Source of the DNA: Porodaedalea pini
Taxonomy: Eukaryota; Basidiomycota; Agaricomycetes; Hymenochaetales; Hymenochaetaceae
Length of the DNA stretch: 64,000 nt
NCBI GenBank assembly: GCA_002794775.1
Contig: NBAY01000001.1
Coordinates: 2,852,001 to 2,916,000, forward strand
Direction of reading: 5' to 3'
Below are positions 47,778 through 61,244 of this stretch, in pieces (the stretch's first letter is position 1; every line of letters begins with the position of its first letter). A program made the position numbers and the translations under genes. The notes below the pieces were generated by a model. The model worked only from the letters and a program-made list of their open reading frames with translations, did not search any database and was not told where the DNA came from.

Positions 47778-50700
47778 GGCGGTGGTGGTGGATGGAGGAG
47801 AAAGAGGACGAGAGGAGATTAGATTTATGGTTGCTTTACGGTTTACCGGGATTCGGCGCGGCAGAGTCGAATAGTCTAAATTGACTCATCGCACCCCGTC
47901 GTCACACACCATTTTGTTATATTTGCTGGGGGTCCTGTCCATATTGATCTCAGTCCGGCTGACTTGCTCGTGTAGCACTCATCTCCAAACGGTCTGCTGG
48001 CCGCTGTCGATATGACGATGGCAGTGATATACAATATCCTCGAGCACATCGCATCAATCAGTGCACCTGCACTTGCACCGTCCGTGAATGCATGCAGATT
48101 GGAATCGGATAAATGTTCGCTGTATCCCATGGCTAGAAATGCATGCACAACGGGCTCTAGGCGGTCCTAGATCTCGCGATACACACGCCTACACATCGAT
48201 ATGTCTCGATATCTGTGACCCGCTCCCCTCGTCTCTAACTCTGAAAGTCCTCCATGTGTGGCCAGCATATGACGGCACAACCGGTCGTCGTGCCCATACA
48301 GTTTACCCTCGACTAGTACTGCCGACGGGCCGGTCTCAGGAGGCTATCGCAAGTCGGCCTAGATCCCAACGGGGAAATCGATTCACCATTCATGTGCATA
48401 TTGCTGCTGAGCAAAGCAAGCCCTTCAAGTCCAAGTATGCAGAGGTCCATTCCCTCGTCTTGTCAGTTACCTGAACATTCATACATCGTTACTACAGTGT
48501 CGCCGCCAGCGAATGGATGGATCTGTCTGAAAATGCGACTCGAGGTGGATGCGCAGGAAATCATGATTCGTTCCGCTATGCTCATCGCGGCAGCCCGTGC
48601 CAAGGGCCCGAGATTGCAATATTTGACCCTGCTCTCGTGCATTCACGCCCATATAACCTTTCTCTTCCAGGGCCTCCCCTCTCATCCACCTGGCCCTCGT
48701 ACGTGTTCATAACCGCGCAGGCAACCCCCAAGGGATCTGTCACACTATGAATGTCAGCAATGACTCCGAGTACAGGTTTTTCGACTCATCGAGAAACTAG
48801 AATCGGAGACATGACACGCATTTCAGAGTCAGATGCACGTTCCTCCGCCCAGGCCAGGCACATGTACAGGCCTCGTCTTTGAAGAAGCTCTAATTGGGTC
48901 TTGCGGGTAAGTAATTGCTATCGAATCGATGAGCCTGATCCCAATCCTGAGCGAGAGGCATGCATGCGACCTTCATTTCGAATTAGTTTGTAGCGCCCTC
49001 AAAAACACGAGTTCCGAGTGGGTAATAAGGGAAAATGCGAGAAATATGGGCGATGGTGATTGTCCTTGTGCTTGTGCCTGCCATCTGGTTACGAGACTCA
49101 GAATTCTTTTATTTTATCATTTCCAGTCCAGACATCTTGTCGCTGCAAGCTTTGACTTCCTATAAAAGGCCTCAGTCTTGTTCAATTTGTGGAACTCCTC
49201 AGACTCACTCAAACATTGCTCAGTTCGGTCAAGCCCGGTGCATCCTGCGGCGAAAGCGACGTGGCGTTCCAGTTTAGTGAGCAGCCCTCGAGGAAGAGGC
49301 TCCGGTAGTGCTTCTAGATCCGGACTAGCGTCTTCATCACGGCCCTTGCGGCATTCAAATTATGCGACGACTGGGACTGGGGAGTTCTAACGGGAGCAGT
49401 GGAGAGTACTGGAGGTGCTGGAGAGGATTTAGAACGCCTAGCTACCAGAGGTTAAGACGGACATGCCGTCGAGTTTCTATGGTACATTCTTCGACCTTTT
49501 GAAGCCATATTATATGTCACTCTTCTGGAGCTCCTTCGGGTTGTGCCAGGATGCAGAAATTCTATCCTTCCTCCGTCTTTGCTACGTGCTTTCGAATCGC
49601 TACAAAGACACGACCAACGTCGAGGAGAGCTCTTCAACTTCAATCACTCATACGAACGATCGGCAAACGAATCCATCAGCTGCATACAACGACAGAAATG
49701 ACTATAAAGCGTCAGAGGAAGATGGATGATCTGGATTTAATAGTGGAAGTCAATATGCGCTATTTCACAGCTTTAAATGTCGCGCGGGAAATTACAATGT
49801 GGTTACTTACTCTATCATCAGAAAGCAGCCTCTCAGTTGAGTCGGTGTAAATTGAACAAGTGGGCCGCAAAGACGATGACTATCATTGTGTGCGTACAGT
49901 GGGATATGAGACGGAGAGACCTTTATACTTTGGAACGTGATTGCTGTCAATTATGAAGTGCTGAGGCGAGACCGTAGTGACAAGAACAAGGATATAGCGA
50001 GCGAAAGAGGGCGAAGGACATCGTGGCTCATCAGACTTGAGACAGAGGATAGAGAGAGCAAGAGGTTAGGCGCGTTAATAATTCGGTTCAAGGCAGTCGA
50101 GGAGACTCTCTGTGATTCTGAAGGAAACAACATTGATAAGCAAAATGCATAGTAGTCTGAACTGGGATGACCTTTGCAGGCTTGCAGCCGTGCGATAAAG
50201 CTTGTATATGCTCTTTTTCCCGGCAATCCTTACGCTCCAGTATCCACTTGTGTCTGCCTCGACGAAAGCCTGTGATGACATTGCCTTAGAAACGGGGGAT
50301 AGAGGATAGAGGGTCTTCACCTAGCGCTTCAGTTTGGTGAGTTACGACAAGTGATGTCGGAAACGAGGTGACAGGCATACACATCGACCACCCTGCCTAC
50401 CAAATCATGCACCTCTTTTGTGAACTCGAGGAATGAACATGTGTCATATTTTACATGGGGCGATCTGATGGGATACTTTATAGTCTTTGCGACTTCGACT
50501 TGAGCATCTTGGAATAACTTGGCCGCTTTCCCCTTTCCCTTCCCTCTCTTTTCCATGGAAACTGGGTGGGAGCCTTGTCAAGTAGTACCCATGGCGGTAA
50601 GAAAAAAGGATTTCCCTTGCCTCTGCAGAGAAATCTTCGCTATCGTCGTATACCATATCACGCTAGAATTAAGGCTGAGGCAGAGCTTGAAGTGGGGTGG

Positions 50701-51075
50701 TGGCCAACTTGAACGCGCCGCTGTCTCTGCTAGGCCGAGAGAGGCGCATCATGGGAACAGTACTAGTATCCTTCACCGCCAGCGAGATCGTTATCTTCAG
50801 GTCCATGCTTCGCGCGTTTCTGGCCTTCTTGTTTATTCGCATTTGGCGCCGTCACTTCGTTCTACTATAGGCAAGACCCGCGAGACGCGTTTCTTCGTAA
50901 GCAATCGTGAGAATTAGCTGCCTACCAAATGCACCGCTGCATTTACCCCAAGGTCAAAGAACTCTGCATTACTATCTAAGGATACACGGCGATTTTTTCT
51001 TTTGCGTACAATGAGTTCGAGTTCAGTTAGGTCCAATTTGATAACAGTTTGTTTAAAGCTGAGCGCAAGAATCAC
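47778..51075. other. Long stretch without a supported gene
   Basis: About 3.3 kb. Open frames reach 132 codons (plus 50519-50917), and there are overlapping minus frames at 50656-50075. A plus frame 48517-48750 (GPEIAIFDPALVHSRPYNLSLPGP) has a protein-like look but no recognisable domain and no start context. These could be pieces of genes I cannot identify. No transposon ends or RNA genes were seen. Confidence 0.4.
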
Positions 51076-51984
51076 TCAACCCAAGAAATCTGATTCACCT
51101 CTCTTGATGAACGCGTCGAGTGCCTCTTCGATCTTTTCATCACCTCCAACGAGGTCGATACCGAGGCCGGCTGCATCTGGTCGGTCCGCAAGGAGAGCCA
51201 GAGTATGGGCTACGTCATCTCTCTGCGAACACAGTCAGCCGTGATCACACGTACGAAATAATGAGACGCTTACGGAAATTGCATTCTTCAAGTGAGCTTT
51301 TCCGATGGAGGCCTTTCCGGTTCCAGGCTCATTCGAAAGTCCGCTTGGCCGCAGAATCGTCCATTTGAAAGCAGTGCGCCGCACGAGGTCCTTGTCTGCG
51401 TCATACTTTGCCTGAACATACGCACCGATGGCACTTCGCATACTATTTGAGATGGCCTTGTCCTCGTCATTCTTTGATGTGTCATAGACACTGTCAGCGA
51501 GGAAATGCTGAAGAGGAAGGACGACGGACATAGTGAGCAGGGATAACATTAGGATCTCTGATATCGATGGCGGAGACCATGATAAGCCGCGGCTTCGCGC
51601 CCCGCACCAGCTCGATCGCGTTGAAGACCTTCAGAGCGCCCTCATAATCCACCTTGCGCGTCCTCTCCGGCCCTCCCTTCCCTCCAGCGCCCGCGGAGAA
51701 ATACACTACGTTCTTGTTCTCAAACGCTTCGGCAAACTTCTCCTCGGGGTCATCCTCGAGTGAGAGGACGAGCGGGGATGCACCGGTTTCGGATATCTCC
51801 TTGGTGTGACCCGAGTTGCGGAATATCGAGAGGACTTGGGTGTTTGGCCTGGCGGAGAGGAGGCGCGCAAGGCGCATGGAGACCTGAATGGTAATTTGTT
51901 TCTCTCAGGATGTAGTAGAAGCGAGGGGAGAATACATACATTACCGTGACCACCGACGATGGCAACACTCAATAAGTTGCTCAT
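51076..51984 (-). CDS. NAD(P)-binding protein, NmrA/atypical SDR type
   Basis: Start MSNLLSVAIVGGHGN carries the dinucleotide-binding Gly motif, joined in phase across an intron to VSMRLARLLSARPNTQVLSIFRN. The central Rossmann strands read VVYFSAGAGGKGG and LIMVSAIDIRD. A Tyr-Lys-type stretch, YVQAKYDADKDLVR, is followed by FKWTILRPSGLSNEPGTG, a signature of NAD(P)H-binding/YbjT-like proteins. The next exons give RDDVAHTLALLADRPDAAGLGIDLVGG and the last residues FIKRGESDFLG, stop at 51076-51078. Length is about 255 residues. The family includes redox sensors and small reductases; a specific substrate cannot be read. It is next to an acyltransferase gene in the same orientation (about 680 bp apart). 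Confidence 0.87.
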
Positions 51985-52661
51985 GATGAGTAGGACTGAA
52001 GAGTGTTACAGTTCGCAGGCATGACGAGCTCAGAACCTTTATGGCGAGTGTTTACACGTGATATGAAGTTTTACCTAATCAGTACTTGAACTTTGACTTT
52101 AAACCATTACTTCGTCGCTCTTTTCTTAGAAGGAGGGCTAGAGCCACAGATATTGGGGAGTCTTTCAAAAAACACTCTCCATTTGGTCTCCAGGCTGTTT
52201 GGAGGTATGTAGTTACATTATCATGGGAGCTCGAGCGTCTTTTTTACTGTAGACTGTTGTCCAGGGACCTATAGGCAGCCACTTGTTCTGAATTCCAGCT
52301 GTTTTTCGAGTCCGACAAGCGCCGTGTGTATATCACCGGATGGTGTCAGCGCGTTTCGATGCTCAACTTCAGACTCGGTTATTCATGTTTGACGTGAAGC
52401 ACGAGAGCTCCATCTGTCAGAGCTAACATACATTTTCTAGGATCCCTTGGAAAACGGACACGATGATGACTTCAAGTATTCAACCATGCCTCCGGGTTAT
52501 AAATCTAAGCCTGCATGAATTCCCGCCGATGACTATGTATGTACACCCAAACTGTCTTCACGAAAAAAAAAATCATTACTTCGATCTCATTGGTATCATT
52601 AATATAGCGACGAACGAATCCCGTACTCGCTTGTTCCCCGATCTATCAGGAGCGTAGTCTC
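51985..52661. other. Intergenic, no gene seen
   Basis: Upstream of the NmrA-like gene and downstream of the acyltransferase gene. Only frames of about 60 codons are present. An A-run lies near 52563. Confidence 0.55.
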
Positions 52662-54573
52662 TCAATGGACGAATGCCGCCGTCCATTCCTCGAATAGCCT
52701 TGTCACAAGCTCCAGCTCATCGGATGTCGTATATTCGCCACCGCTCAAAAAGTGGCACGCGATCCGCCCACGGTATTCCCAAAGAAGATTCATGATGGGT
52801 GGCGTACGGAGGCGGATCCCGCAGACGACGTCGTTGACGACTAGAGTTGGTTTCGACTCGGCCTTTGTCTGAGGAGGGTGGAACGCCGAAAGGAGCCCCA
52901 GTCTACCCAGGTCTCCGACAGAGGAAACTATGAGTGCGGGCACATCGAACATGTGCGGGTCGAATGCGTTGAAGGAATGGTGGGCCGCGAGCTCACGAGC
53001 GGCATATCCATCAAGTGATTGCTGCACGATCTATGAGAAGACTGGCAGAATATTCAGAAAGTGATACGCACGTCGGTTGCCTTCCATGCATCTGCTATGT
53101 TGCGAACAAGGCCATCCCAGAAGGTCTCCTCATCAACCACACGCTGCGCAGATAGATTCTCCTGGTCGACTTTGACAGAATTTCTTATAGCGTCCATCCC
53201 GAGGAACAGTGGAACACCGTCAGCCGTGCAGAGCGCCGTGCTATTCGGCGACGCGTACGAGTCGTACCCGCCTGGTAGCTTATGTCGCTGTGAAGGGACG
53301 TGAGTAATCCGATTTACCAAGTACAGTTATGGAAGGAACTGACGTGGTTGATAAAGTTCCATGCGACAAGGTAATGCGACGACGCCGCGAACGCACTCGC
53401 AACCTCCTTGAAGCGATCCGCACCCAGACGGCCGGCAGATTTCAGCGCTGCCTCCGCATGCGCAAGTGCGGAGAGCGCCGTTGTGACTTGCGTAATTGTA
53501 CATCCCTTCTTCCGACATATCGCATGGAGCTTCGTGGTGGTTTCTTCCGAGAATTGGACCAATCGTGAAACGTCGCCCGACGCGCCTGTCAAACGTGGTG
53601 CATACAGCCATGGGACCTTAGAAGGGCGTTAATCTTATTCGCTTATTGCGAGAGATGGACTGACTTACAATAGTCGGAGGGGCGGTTTCTCCATTTTGTT
53701 TTGGCTCAGGCTTTGGGGCTGCGATATCAGGAGGAGACCCGCTTTCTGCGAGAGCCATAGCGAATGCTCCAGGAGGCGGAAGGCGAACAATCTCGGAGCC
53801 CCAATCTATGCTGGACGGAAAGGTAGGTTTGCTCTCCAATTCACGCGTCAGGAACCCCAGGAACAGATCCAGCATAGCGTAGGAGTTACGTCCGTCTATA
53901 CTGTTATGCGAGAAGACCAAGCTGAAACTAGTGTGAATCCCAGATAGTATTCATAACAGTATTGGATACTCTCACCTGAATTGCCAATCACTTTCGATGG
54001 GCGAGACGTGAAGCTCGGCGACATAGTGGTCGTCCGAACAACGCCACCAGCGACCATTCTTGAGCTCGCAATGCTTTTCGTACATCGTCTTGCTCTCTTC
54101 GGAGAAGAATACAGTCTCGTCTGTCCATGCCTGCACATCTTCTGTCGTATGGAGCACTGTGTAGCGGAGCGCAAAGCGCTTGTCGCCGTCCGGCAGCCTG
54201 AAGGTCTTGCACGCAACAGCAGGAGCGTAGCGACGAAACGAGGTCCAGGCAGCGCGCACCCGCTTCTCCAGTATTTCTCTGGATGGCAAGGACGGAAGAG
54301 AGACTGCCGCTGTGGTCGTGAGATGTACGAACCCATCACAATGCTCCCTGAAAAAAGGCTTCCATTTCAATGTGCGAACTCATTGGGCTTTGCAGATCTC
54401 GCAAATACGCACTCCATGTTACTGGCAAGCTCTTCCAACCCGTAGCATTTTCGGACGTAGACACCCTTGCTGACTTCGTGAAACAGATACTCGCTCGCAT
54501 CGTCGCAAAACATTTCCGTTCCAGTTGAGACGAGGGAGTCCGGGGATTGCGGGGTCGCAGCAGGTGGATACAT
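52662..54573 (-). CDS. Condensation-domain-like / BAHD-type acyltransferase
   Basis: CoA-dependent acyltransferase superfamily (chloramphenicol acetyltransferase fold). Exon 1 starts MYPPAATPQSPDSLVSTGTE. An intron placed after NME restores the reading EHCDGFVHLTTTAAVSLP. The key motif is FSHNSIDGRNSY, where His-x-x-x-Asp-Gly supplies the catalytic His. The second half has LVQFSEETTTKLHAICRKKG, TITQVTTALSALAHAEAAL, a middle loop ending LPGGYDSYASPNSTALC and the late block VDEETFWDGLVRNIADAWKAT. The protein ends EEWTAAFVH. Length is about 500 residues and there is no carrier-protein domain, so it is a free-standing enzyme. The acyl acceptor is unknown. It is divergent from the DUF6534 gene across 0.9 kb. 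Confidence 0.8.
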
Positions 54574-55471
54574 TCAAACTCTTATAGTAAATTGCTCCCG
54601 TATTGCCGACTGAATGGTTGTATCCACCTTGTACTCGCATCAGAATACATCGTCCAACAAAAGTAACTGCAATCTAACCGCTTCAAGCTAGAAAGGTCTC
54701 CGGAGATTTTTGATCATGAATTCTGGTGTTCCCCGCGCGTCGCTTACTAAATCGAAAATTTAAGCAAAATTTCTAGTTTGAGATATCTAACTTCCATCGT
54801 CGAAGCACCCTGAAGCACGTCGCGAAGACGTTAGTAGATCCGCATCAAGGGCAACTCTGCACGCGAGCGTCCCTATTTCTGTTGGCCGCCTAGATTTGTA
54901 TCTCAGGCGCAGTTTTTGCTGATCTGCCTGATGATCTTTTTGCTCCTGACTCGGTTCTGATCAATATCCACATGCACATGCACTAACAGTTCTCGGCATA
55001 GCTCATGGCGTCGTCATTGACATGGACAACTACCTTGGAGAGCTGCATTCTATCCTGTCTAGCTGCTGGCAATGTATAGATCGGAGCGCTGCGTCTCTGG
55101 TAGTAGAACTCAGCACTGGCGTTGGGCTAGAGGTTCGACTTGTATCTAGACGTGATTCAGGAGCCTCACATTCTGACATCCGCAATTACCCGTTCGAACA
55201 AACAGAGTTCTCACATCAAAGTGACCCTCTTCCATAACAGGCTTGGCTCCAGAAGTATTCCGCATCAGCCTGCCAACAAGACAATGTCTATCAACCCTTT
55301 CTACGATGAAGTCGTATGAATGAATTGCTCGGTTAGCGATGTCCGACGCGCTAACTTTGGGCATATGGTATATATATACTTCACCCTCGGCGTCCTCCCT
55401 CTTTTTTCTCCTCAGAGTAACTTCTACGCTCGCCGGCCTCCTCACTACCACGAGACTTGCAACCAGTGAGC
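54574..55471. other. Divergent promoter region
   Basis: Shared upstream DNA of the acyltransferase (minus) and the DUF6534 gene (plus). A TATATATA motif lies near 55370, about 100 bp upstream of the DUF6534 start, and TC-rich sequence follows it, as expected for a fungal promoter. No gene was seen. Confidence 0.5.
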
Positions 55472-57389
55472 ATGGGATCACCTATCGCTGAGACGTGAGT
55501 CTGTTATCAAATGCCTAGGATCTCCGCGCCAGTGTCTGACCTCGATTATTAAATGCAGTCACGGGCCGGGAGAGGTATAGCAGTTATTGGCGTCAGCATC
55601 GCGGCTGATCTGACAATGACTCCTTTTATTCTATCAGATCGGTGTCTTCGTCAATGTTTTTCTTTTCGGTGTCATGGTTTCTCAGGCAAGTAGACTCCTC
55701 GCTCGCTCCCCTTGACTTCTAACAACGTGTATCTTTCCAGGTCTGGTCGTACTATAGCACATACCAGAAGTAATTCATTTTCTTGCATCTCGTAAACAAA
55801 GCATTTACTGATCTTATTGCTGCAGCGACCCGACCTGGCTGAAAATCTACGTATGTTTTCCCCATGCCGCTTTCTTCCCAGACCAGTCCGATTTTAACTT
55901 CCCTGACGCGCATAGGTCGGCGTCCTGATGTTCGCGGACAGTCTCAACACTCTTTTCTCCTGCTGGTGGATTTTTGACCTCACTATCATGCAATTCGGTG
56001 AGCACATTTCCTCTTTATGTTTGAGACATCCTTGACGGTGACTCCACTCCCTAGGAAATCTGGTAGCGTTCGCAAATGCCAACTGGTGTAAGTTTCGCTC
56101 AATTCTCCTGTTTCCGTTATGCCCATGTATCAATGCGTATAGTACTTGGTTGTGATCCCGCGATGGGTGGTATCATCGCCTTTTATTGTCAGGCTTTCTT
56201 CGCGTGGCGTCTGAAGGTGCTCACTGGAAATAAGTGGCTCGCAGGAGTTGTGTTTGTGTTCGGGTTCTGCGTTATGAGTATGCCCTTCTTTCTCCAGACC
56301 ACGCTGACTTCTTACACGTCGATTTCCCTTTACAGTCGGAGGCATTGCTATCGCTATTGGTAAGTGTCATTTCTCCCCCTCTTGTCATTATACTGATGCT
56401 TTGTGCAGCTCTTGGTATCCAACCTGAGCTTTCTGAGATTGATGATTTCCGGCCGATCGTGTATCTATGGCTTGTCCCGGGCGTCGCTGCTGTACGCTTT
56501 CCACGGTCACTCTAACTCGTTTATCTGTCTTGAATTGATTTAATATCAGGACCTCATTATAACCACGTCTATGACATACTATCTGGTCCGTTCTCTATTT
56601 TAATTCGTCATTAGTAGGTGTTACTTAATATGGTTTACAGCGCAGGCGCCGGACGGGATTCTCAAAGACCGCCGACATCCTAAACAAAATTATTCGCTGT
56701 GAGTCCTCTTCTTGTAACTCCCGCCTAAATTCTGATGTAAAACCGATCAATTCCAGTGACCGTCCAGAGCTGCCTTCTTACGACGCTATGTATGTAATGC
56801 CATTCCCGCTAGGTATAATGTTCTCTAAGACTATACTTCATTCTTGTAGGCGCTCTCGGAGACTTGATCTCTTACCTGTCGACGGTGAGGCTACAGTAAT
56901 ACCTACAAAATCCATCTTCTTACTCTCGGTTTCCTTTCCAGCCAAAAGGTTATCACATTGGCTTCTCGTTGCCGATTCCCAAGCTGTACTCGAATTCTGT
57001 GCTCTCTTCCCTCAACTCTCGCCCGCGCGTAGGCAATGTCCGGGACTGGGAGGACCAGACTCACGGCTCTGGCGGTATTTCTTTCTCCGAGAACGAAGTG
57101 CATCCTTCGAACACCGGCTTCGGTGGTGGCGTGCGGGCGCGCACCCACGGTGGCGTTCAGGTCCTCTCAAGAGGCAATGGTGGCGCGGGAGAGGTTATCA
57201 CTCTACAAGCACAGCCCACGCGTGGCCATACGGCTGTAAGTATCTTAACAAGATTAGAGTACTGGCTCGGGGGACTAACGGAGATTAAAGGTGTTTGTGG
57301 ATGTCGAAACGGAGACTCACGGCGTGGATGACATGAGAAAATCACATAGTCTGGATGAGGATAGTGCTATTCAGCGCAGCACGAAGTAG
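55472..57389 (+). CDS. DUF6534 multi-span membrane protein
   Basis: Start MGSPIAET joins THGPGEIGVFVNVFLFG and then VMVSQVWSYYSTYQK. The sequence continues DPTWLKIYVGVLMFADSLNT, FSCWWIFDLTIMQFGN, NWLLGCDPAMGGIIAFYCQ and FFAWRLKVLTGNKWLAGVVF. The conserved C-terminal block is DLIITTSMTYYLRRRRTGF, SKTADILNKIIRLTVQSC and LLTTLCAL..DLISYLSTPKGYH, diagnostic of this basidiomycete-specific family. About seven helices are present, followed by a Gly/Ser/His-rich cytosolic tail that ends with Gln-Arg-Ser-Thr-Lys. The intron after VMVSQ begins with GC (CAG|GCAAGT) and is a GC-AG intron, because every GT-donor alternative brings in a stop. Function is unknown; a receptor-like or transporter-like role is only a guess from topology. 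Confidence 0.9.
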
Positions 57390-57909
57390 ATATAGATCTT
57401 GGAAGCGGTAGCTGCAGTTGAGATATTAATATTGTAGATATTAATGGAGAGATCGCCACGGCACGTGATCTGAGCTTGGATCCAAATTTAGGTTCCGTCC
57501 AGGAATGGACGAGTCCGAACATGCAAAAATCCGCACACCGCGCCTCCAACGACGAGGACGAGTGTGCCAACGTTGACGCCAGTACCAAAGCGACAACGCC
57601 GCCAAACGACGCGTCTTCCGTCCTCATCATCTCGGCTCACCGTAATCCATGCTGCGACATTGAAGATAGCACGATTTTGGACTTGCTGGGAGGCGCGTCT
57701 CCGACATCTCGCGATCTAAAGAGCAGCAAAGTGACTAACTCGAGTGGGCCGAATTAAATCGTATAGCCAGCATTTGAACCGCGAAGGGCATTCCGGAGGA
57801 CTTTTTCATCCTCAGTGAGCTGTGTCAAGGGTTGTTCTGGAGTACACGGTACGTGGAGTTTGCTTTTACAATGTAACAGATGCTTATGAGGCATACAAAG
57901 CTTTGAGCG
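57390..57909. other. Intergenic, small open frame
   Basis: A plus frame 57476-57757 (93 codons) is rich in Asp, Ser, Thr and Asn and has an ATG start. It could be a small gene, but nothing supports it beyond length and composition. The opposite strand is also open over much of it. Confidence 0.35.
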
Positions 57910-60900
57910 ATGGACGAGCTCGGATTTCGAGGCACAAACAATGACACGTTATCTGTATCATACATTCCCGTCGTGTCATCCCCTGCATCCCGCAAGGCGG
58001 CGACATCGTCGCGAAGCAATCTCGGTGTTGCCCAATTCTCTCGTTTATCCTCGCCCCGTGTGCCATCGACTGGGAACAGCCTGTCTTCGCTGTTATCTCA
58101 ACCTAGCGGGAAAAGATCCATGTCACCCACAGCGGCATCTTTAGGAAGCAATACAAGCGTCCCCAAGTTCCGCACGCTGCGAAACATGCTTTCGTTCGGC
58201 CCCAAGCAGCCGAGTAGCAGCGCTGCTTCTTCTGCCTCCTCATCTCGCAAGTCTTCCAGCCCGCCCGTCTCATTCACAGCAGCCAAACCAGCAGATCTCA
58301 AGCATCGCAGGAGCAGCTCATCAATACCGACGCCACTGGGAAGTGCGATTGTGCCGAAGCACGGTTTCATGTCAGTTGGCCGTCGGACTTCCCTTTCTCT
58401 GTCACAAGAGAAGACGCTCCCTCTCACGCCACCTATGCATCGCTCACGCTCGGAGGACCTCGGCTCGCTGCAGTCGTCAGTCATAAGCATCGCGCCACCC
58501 TCGGCTAGCACAAGTAAACTCAATGTGACCCAGCGCGGACTACCTTTGCCAGATGATCCTTTCAAGAAATCTTCACCGAATGGTACGCGAAATCTTTCAC
58601 TGACACTCTGCGGTTGACTGAGTTCTGTATAGTTGTCGTATCCAATGCGTTTCAAAAGGGTCCATCGCCCGAGGACGTTGGCACGGTCCGATCGGGCGGC
58701 GACTTGTCAACCATCATTGAGTCAGAATTGTCTAACTTGTCCATATCGAAACACTTGACACCTTTGGATGCATTCGAGGAAGAGGACCATAAGGCGCAGG
58801 AGAAGCGGAAGAAGGGGGAAGACGCGGATAACGAAAGCGACACAAACATGCTGGCTCAGCTCGCTCAGCAGGAGGACAATAACAACCTATCGATCATGCA
58901 CGCACAGGATATGGACGTCATATCTGCGACCGCGGACCTGAGCGCTTCATGGGAGGCAGGAATTGCAGACTTTCGTCGTACGCTGAAATTGTGCGTGCCC
59001 GGTGATAGGCGCTCGGCAGATGGACGCTCATCGTCTTCTACATACTCCCCTTCATCGACGCAAGATCCAGCTCCGCCAAATTCGGTGTCGTCAAACTCGA
59101 AATCCGAAGTGCAGCTGAGTCCGAAGGAGTTTGACCAAGAGGGCGAACAAGTCAGCTTTAACCTGACAGCACTTGACCCCGATCTTGCGGCTCTGCTGAG
59201 CTCAAACAATCTCCCCGCCCGTCTCGAAGGTGATGCTTCTGCTGCCATTGTCGCAGCAGTAGACTCTGTGACGCCTCCGCCGCCGATGCATTCTTCAGCG
59301 TCACCATCTCCAGAGCCTGAAGAGCCCAATAGGCGCACGAGTTTCGATGCAGATAACATTTGGCTCACCGCTGCCTCTTCGCGCCGAACATCTGTAGACT
59401 CGCGTCGGCGGACGGTCGGGTTGCAATCCTCGCCCGTTCGCAGGTCACGACCATCTTCGCTCGCGCTTTCTTCAGACTCGCTTCCGCTTGCCGACCGCAC
59501 ACGCAGAACGTCTCTCGAGACGACGCCTATGAATAAAAACGTACACCGGCCCCTCCTCTCTCCTACACCTCAGCCCGAGTTCACCTCGCCTCGAACGTCT
59601 ATCGAGGACCTCACTGACACAGTGCGTCGGCCGTCTCTCTCGAGGCCAGTTGCCTCAGACGATTCATCTAAACACCGTACATCTGCTACGCGACTATACG
59701 CGACACCCTCGCGCCCTAGTATGGCAGGCTCTGTTCAAGGCGGCCGCGTGTTCTCTGACAGCGGCCGTCCGTTCCTTCGCAGTTCGCAAGCAAGGGAGGA
59801 ACTGACATCGGGGTTATATTCCCCAGCATCGTACTCGCGCTCCGCCACCTCTCTAGGGATGTCGGCACGCACCCGGCGTACGATGGGCGTGGATACTATT
59901 GAGCGACCAGGAACAGCTCTGAGCTCAATCGGCCGCGGGCCACCTCCATTACCGCAGAGAAGCCGGAAGCGTAGTATGAGTGTCACCACCGACTTTCGTG
60001 TACAGACTCGCGCCGCGCCCGACTGGATGGGACCACGTACCGCACGTGCATTTGCTGCCGCGGGCCTACTGGACTCCGACACAAAACAAGCACGAGAACA
60101 CGATCTACCCCCGCCAATTCCTCCGCGCGCCGAATCGCGTATGCACCTGGGGGCTTCGCGAGTGAGTGCTGAACGCGAATACCGTCTGAATGGTGGGCCA
60201 CCGAGTGGGAGCGCGGGAACGATCTCAACACCATCATTGCATGTACCTTCACGTGTCGGATATTCGGAGCACGGTCACTCGCCCTCTGGGAGCCGCCGGC
60301 GCACTGCATCGCGCACCATGACGATGGCCGAACTCGCGTCTGCGCGAGGAGAGAGTCCTGTGACAACTGCGACATCGTCGAGCATTTCGAAAACAGCGTT
60401 CTCGGCGTCGACAGCGACGTCGCTGTCATGCAGCTCACCGCATCAGCAGAATCAAGCAGCCCATTTGGAGTCGACAATCTCTTCGCTGAAGGAGAAACAC
60501 GCCTCGGATATGGAGGCGCTGCTCTCTGCATTGGCAGACTCGCAGCGGACGTCTAAGACGCTGAGGGAGGAAAACACCCAACTGCACGGTCGGATACGAG
60601 ATCTCGAAGACCAGCTTGGTGAACTCGCTGAACAACTAGACAATGCGTGCCGCTTTTCTCCCCAGCCACCGATGCCAAACTCGTTTACTCGGACTTTGTT
60701 GCATCATCAGCGCTCCAGCCCTCGCACAAGCCCTTCGCGTATGCATACATTTCTACGATTCCCTGCCGCATCCCTTGCGGATGACTTCGACTCTGCCGAC
60801 GCGCACATCACCGTGCGCGAACCTGGAGCACTGCTATCGCCGGGTTTCGCGGCCCTGCAGTCCCGAGAGCACAGGGCGCGCAAGCGCGCGAGCACCGCAT

Positions 60901-61244
60901 CATCCGTGTTCCCTGTCATGCCGAGTAACATGTCGATGCTTCTGCATGATGAAGGGAGCGACACGAATCCATCTGGTGGGCTCGCATTTTTCCAATCGCA
61001 TGCATATGCATCCTCCTCTGGCTCGCCACCGGCCTCGCCCACTCTCAACGTCAACCGTCTGGTGACACCCTCGATCCCTATTGAGAGGAATCGGCATGTC
61101 ACAAAACTGTCGCTGTCATCCATCGACATGTCGATGCTATCCTCCCTTCCCGGCTCACCAGAGAGCCTGCAGCTCAAGCCTGAGCATGAAAAGCACCTTT
61201 GCGATATGAAGAGCCTAGATTTCAGCGTTATGGACTCTGACTAG
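57910..61244 (+). CDS. Large Ser/Thr-rich protein with a C-terminal coiled coil, function unknown
   Basis: Start MDELGFRGTNNDTLSVS. One intron near 58582-58621 joins FKKSSPN to VVVSNAFQKGPSPEDVGT in phase, giving about 1,090 residues. The N-terminal part has a short conserved-looking block, VPKFRTLRNMLSFGPK, and many Ser-Pro and Arg-Arg-Thr-Ser sites that look like targets of proline-directed and basophilic kinases. Most of the protein is predicted disordered from composition. One clear coiled coil lies at LESTISSLKEKHASDMEALL through REENTQLHGRIRDLEDQLGE. Near the C-terminus are several Ser-rich motifs (SLSSIDMSMLSSLPGSPESL), and it ends SLDFSVMDSD. The long uninterrupted frame and low intron number contrast with its neighbours. 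A role in cell polarity or cytoskeleton would suit such an architecture, without proof. Confidence 0.85.

Noticed and set aside
48517..48750. Plus frame reading GPEIAIFDPALVHSRPYNLSLPGP as an enzyme fragment
   Set aside because: It looks protein-like, but there is no domain match I can name, no splice context, and the opposite strand is open too.
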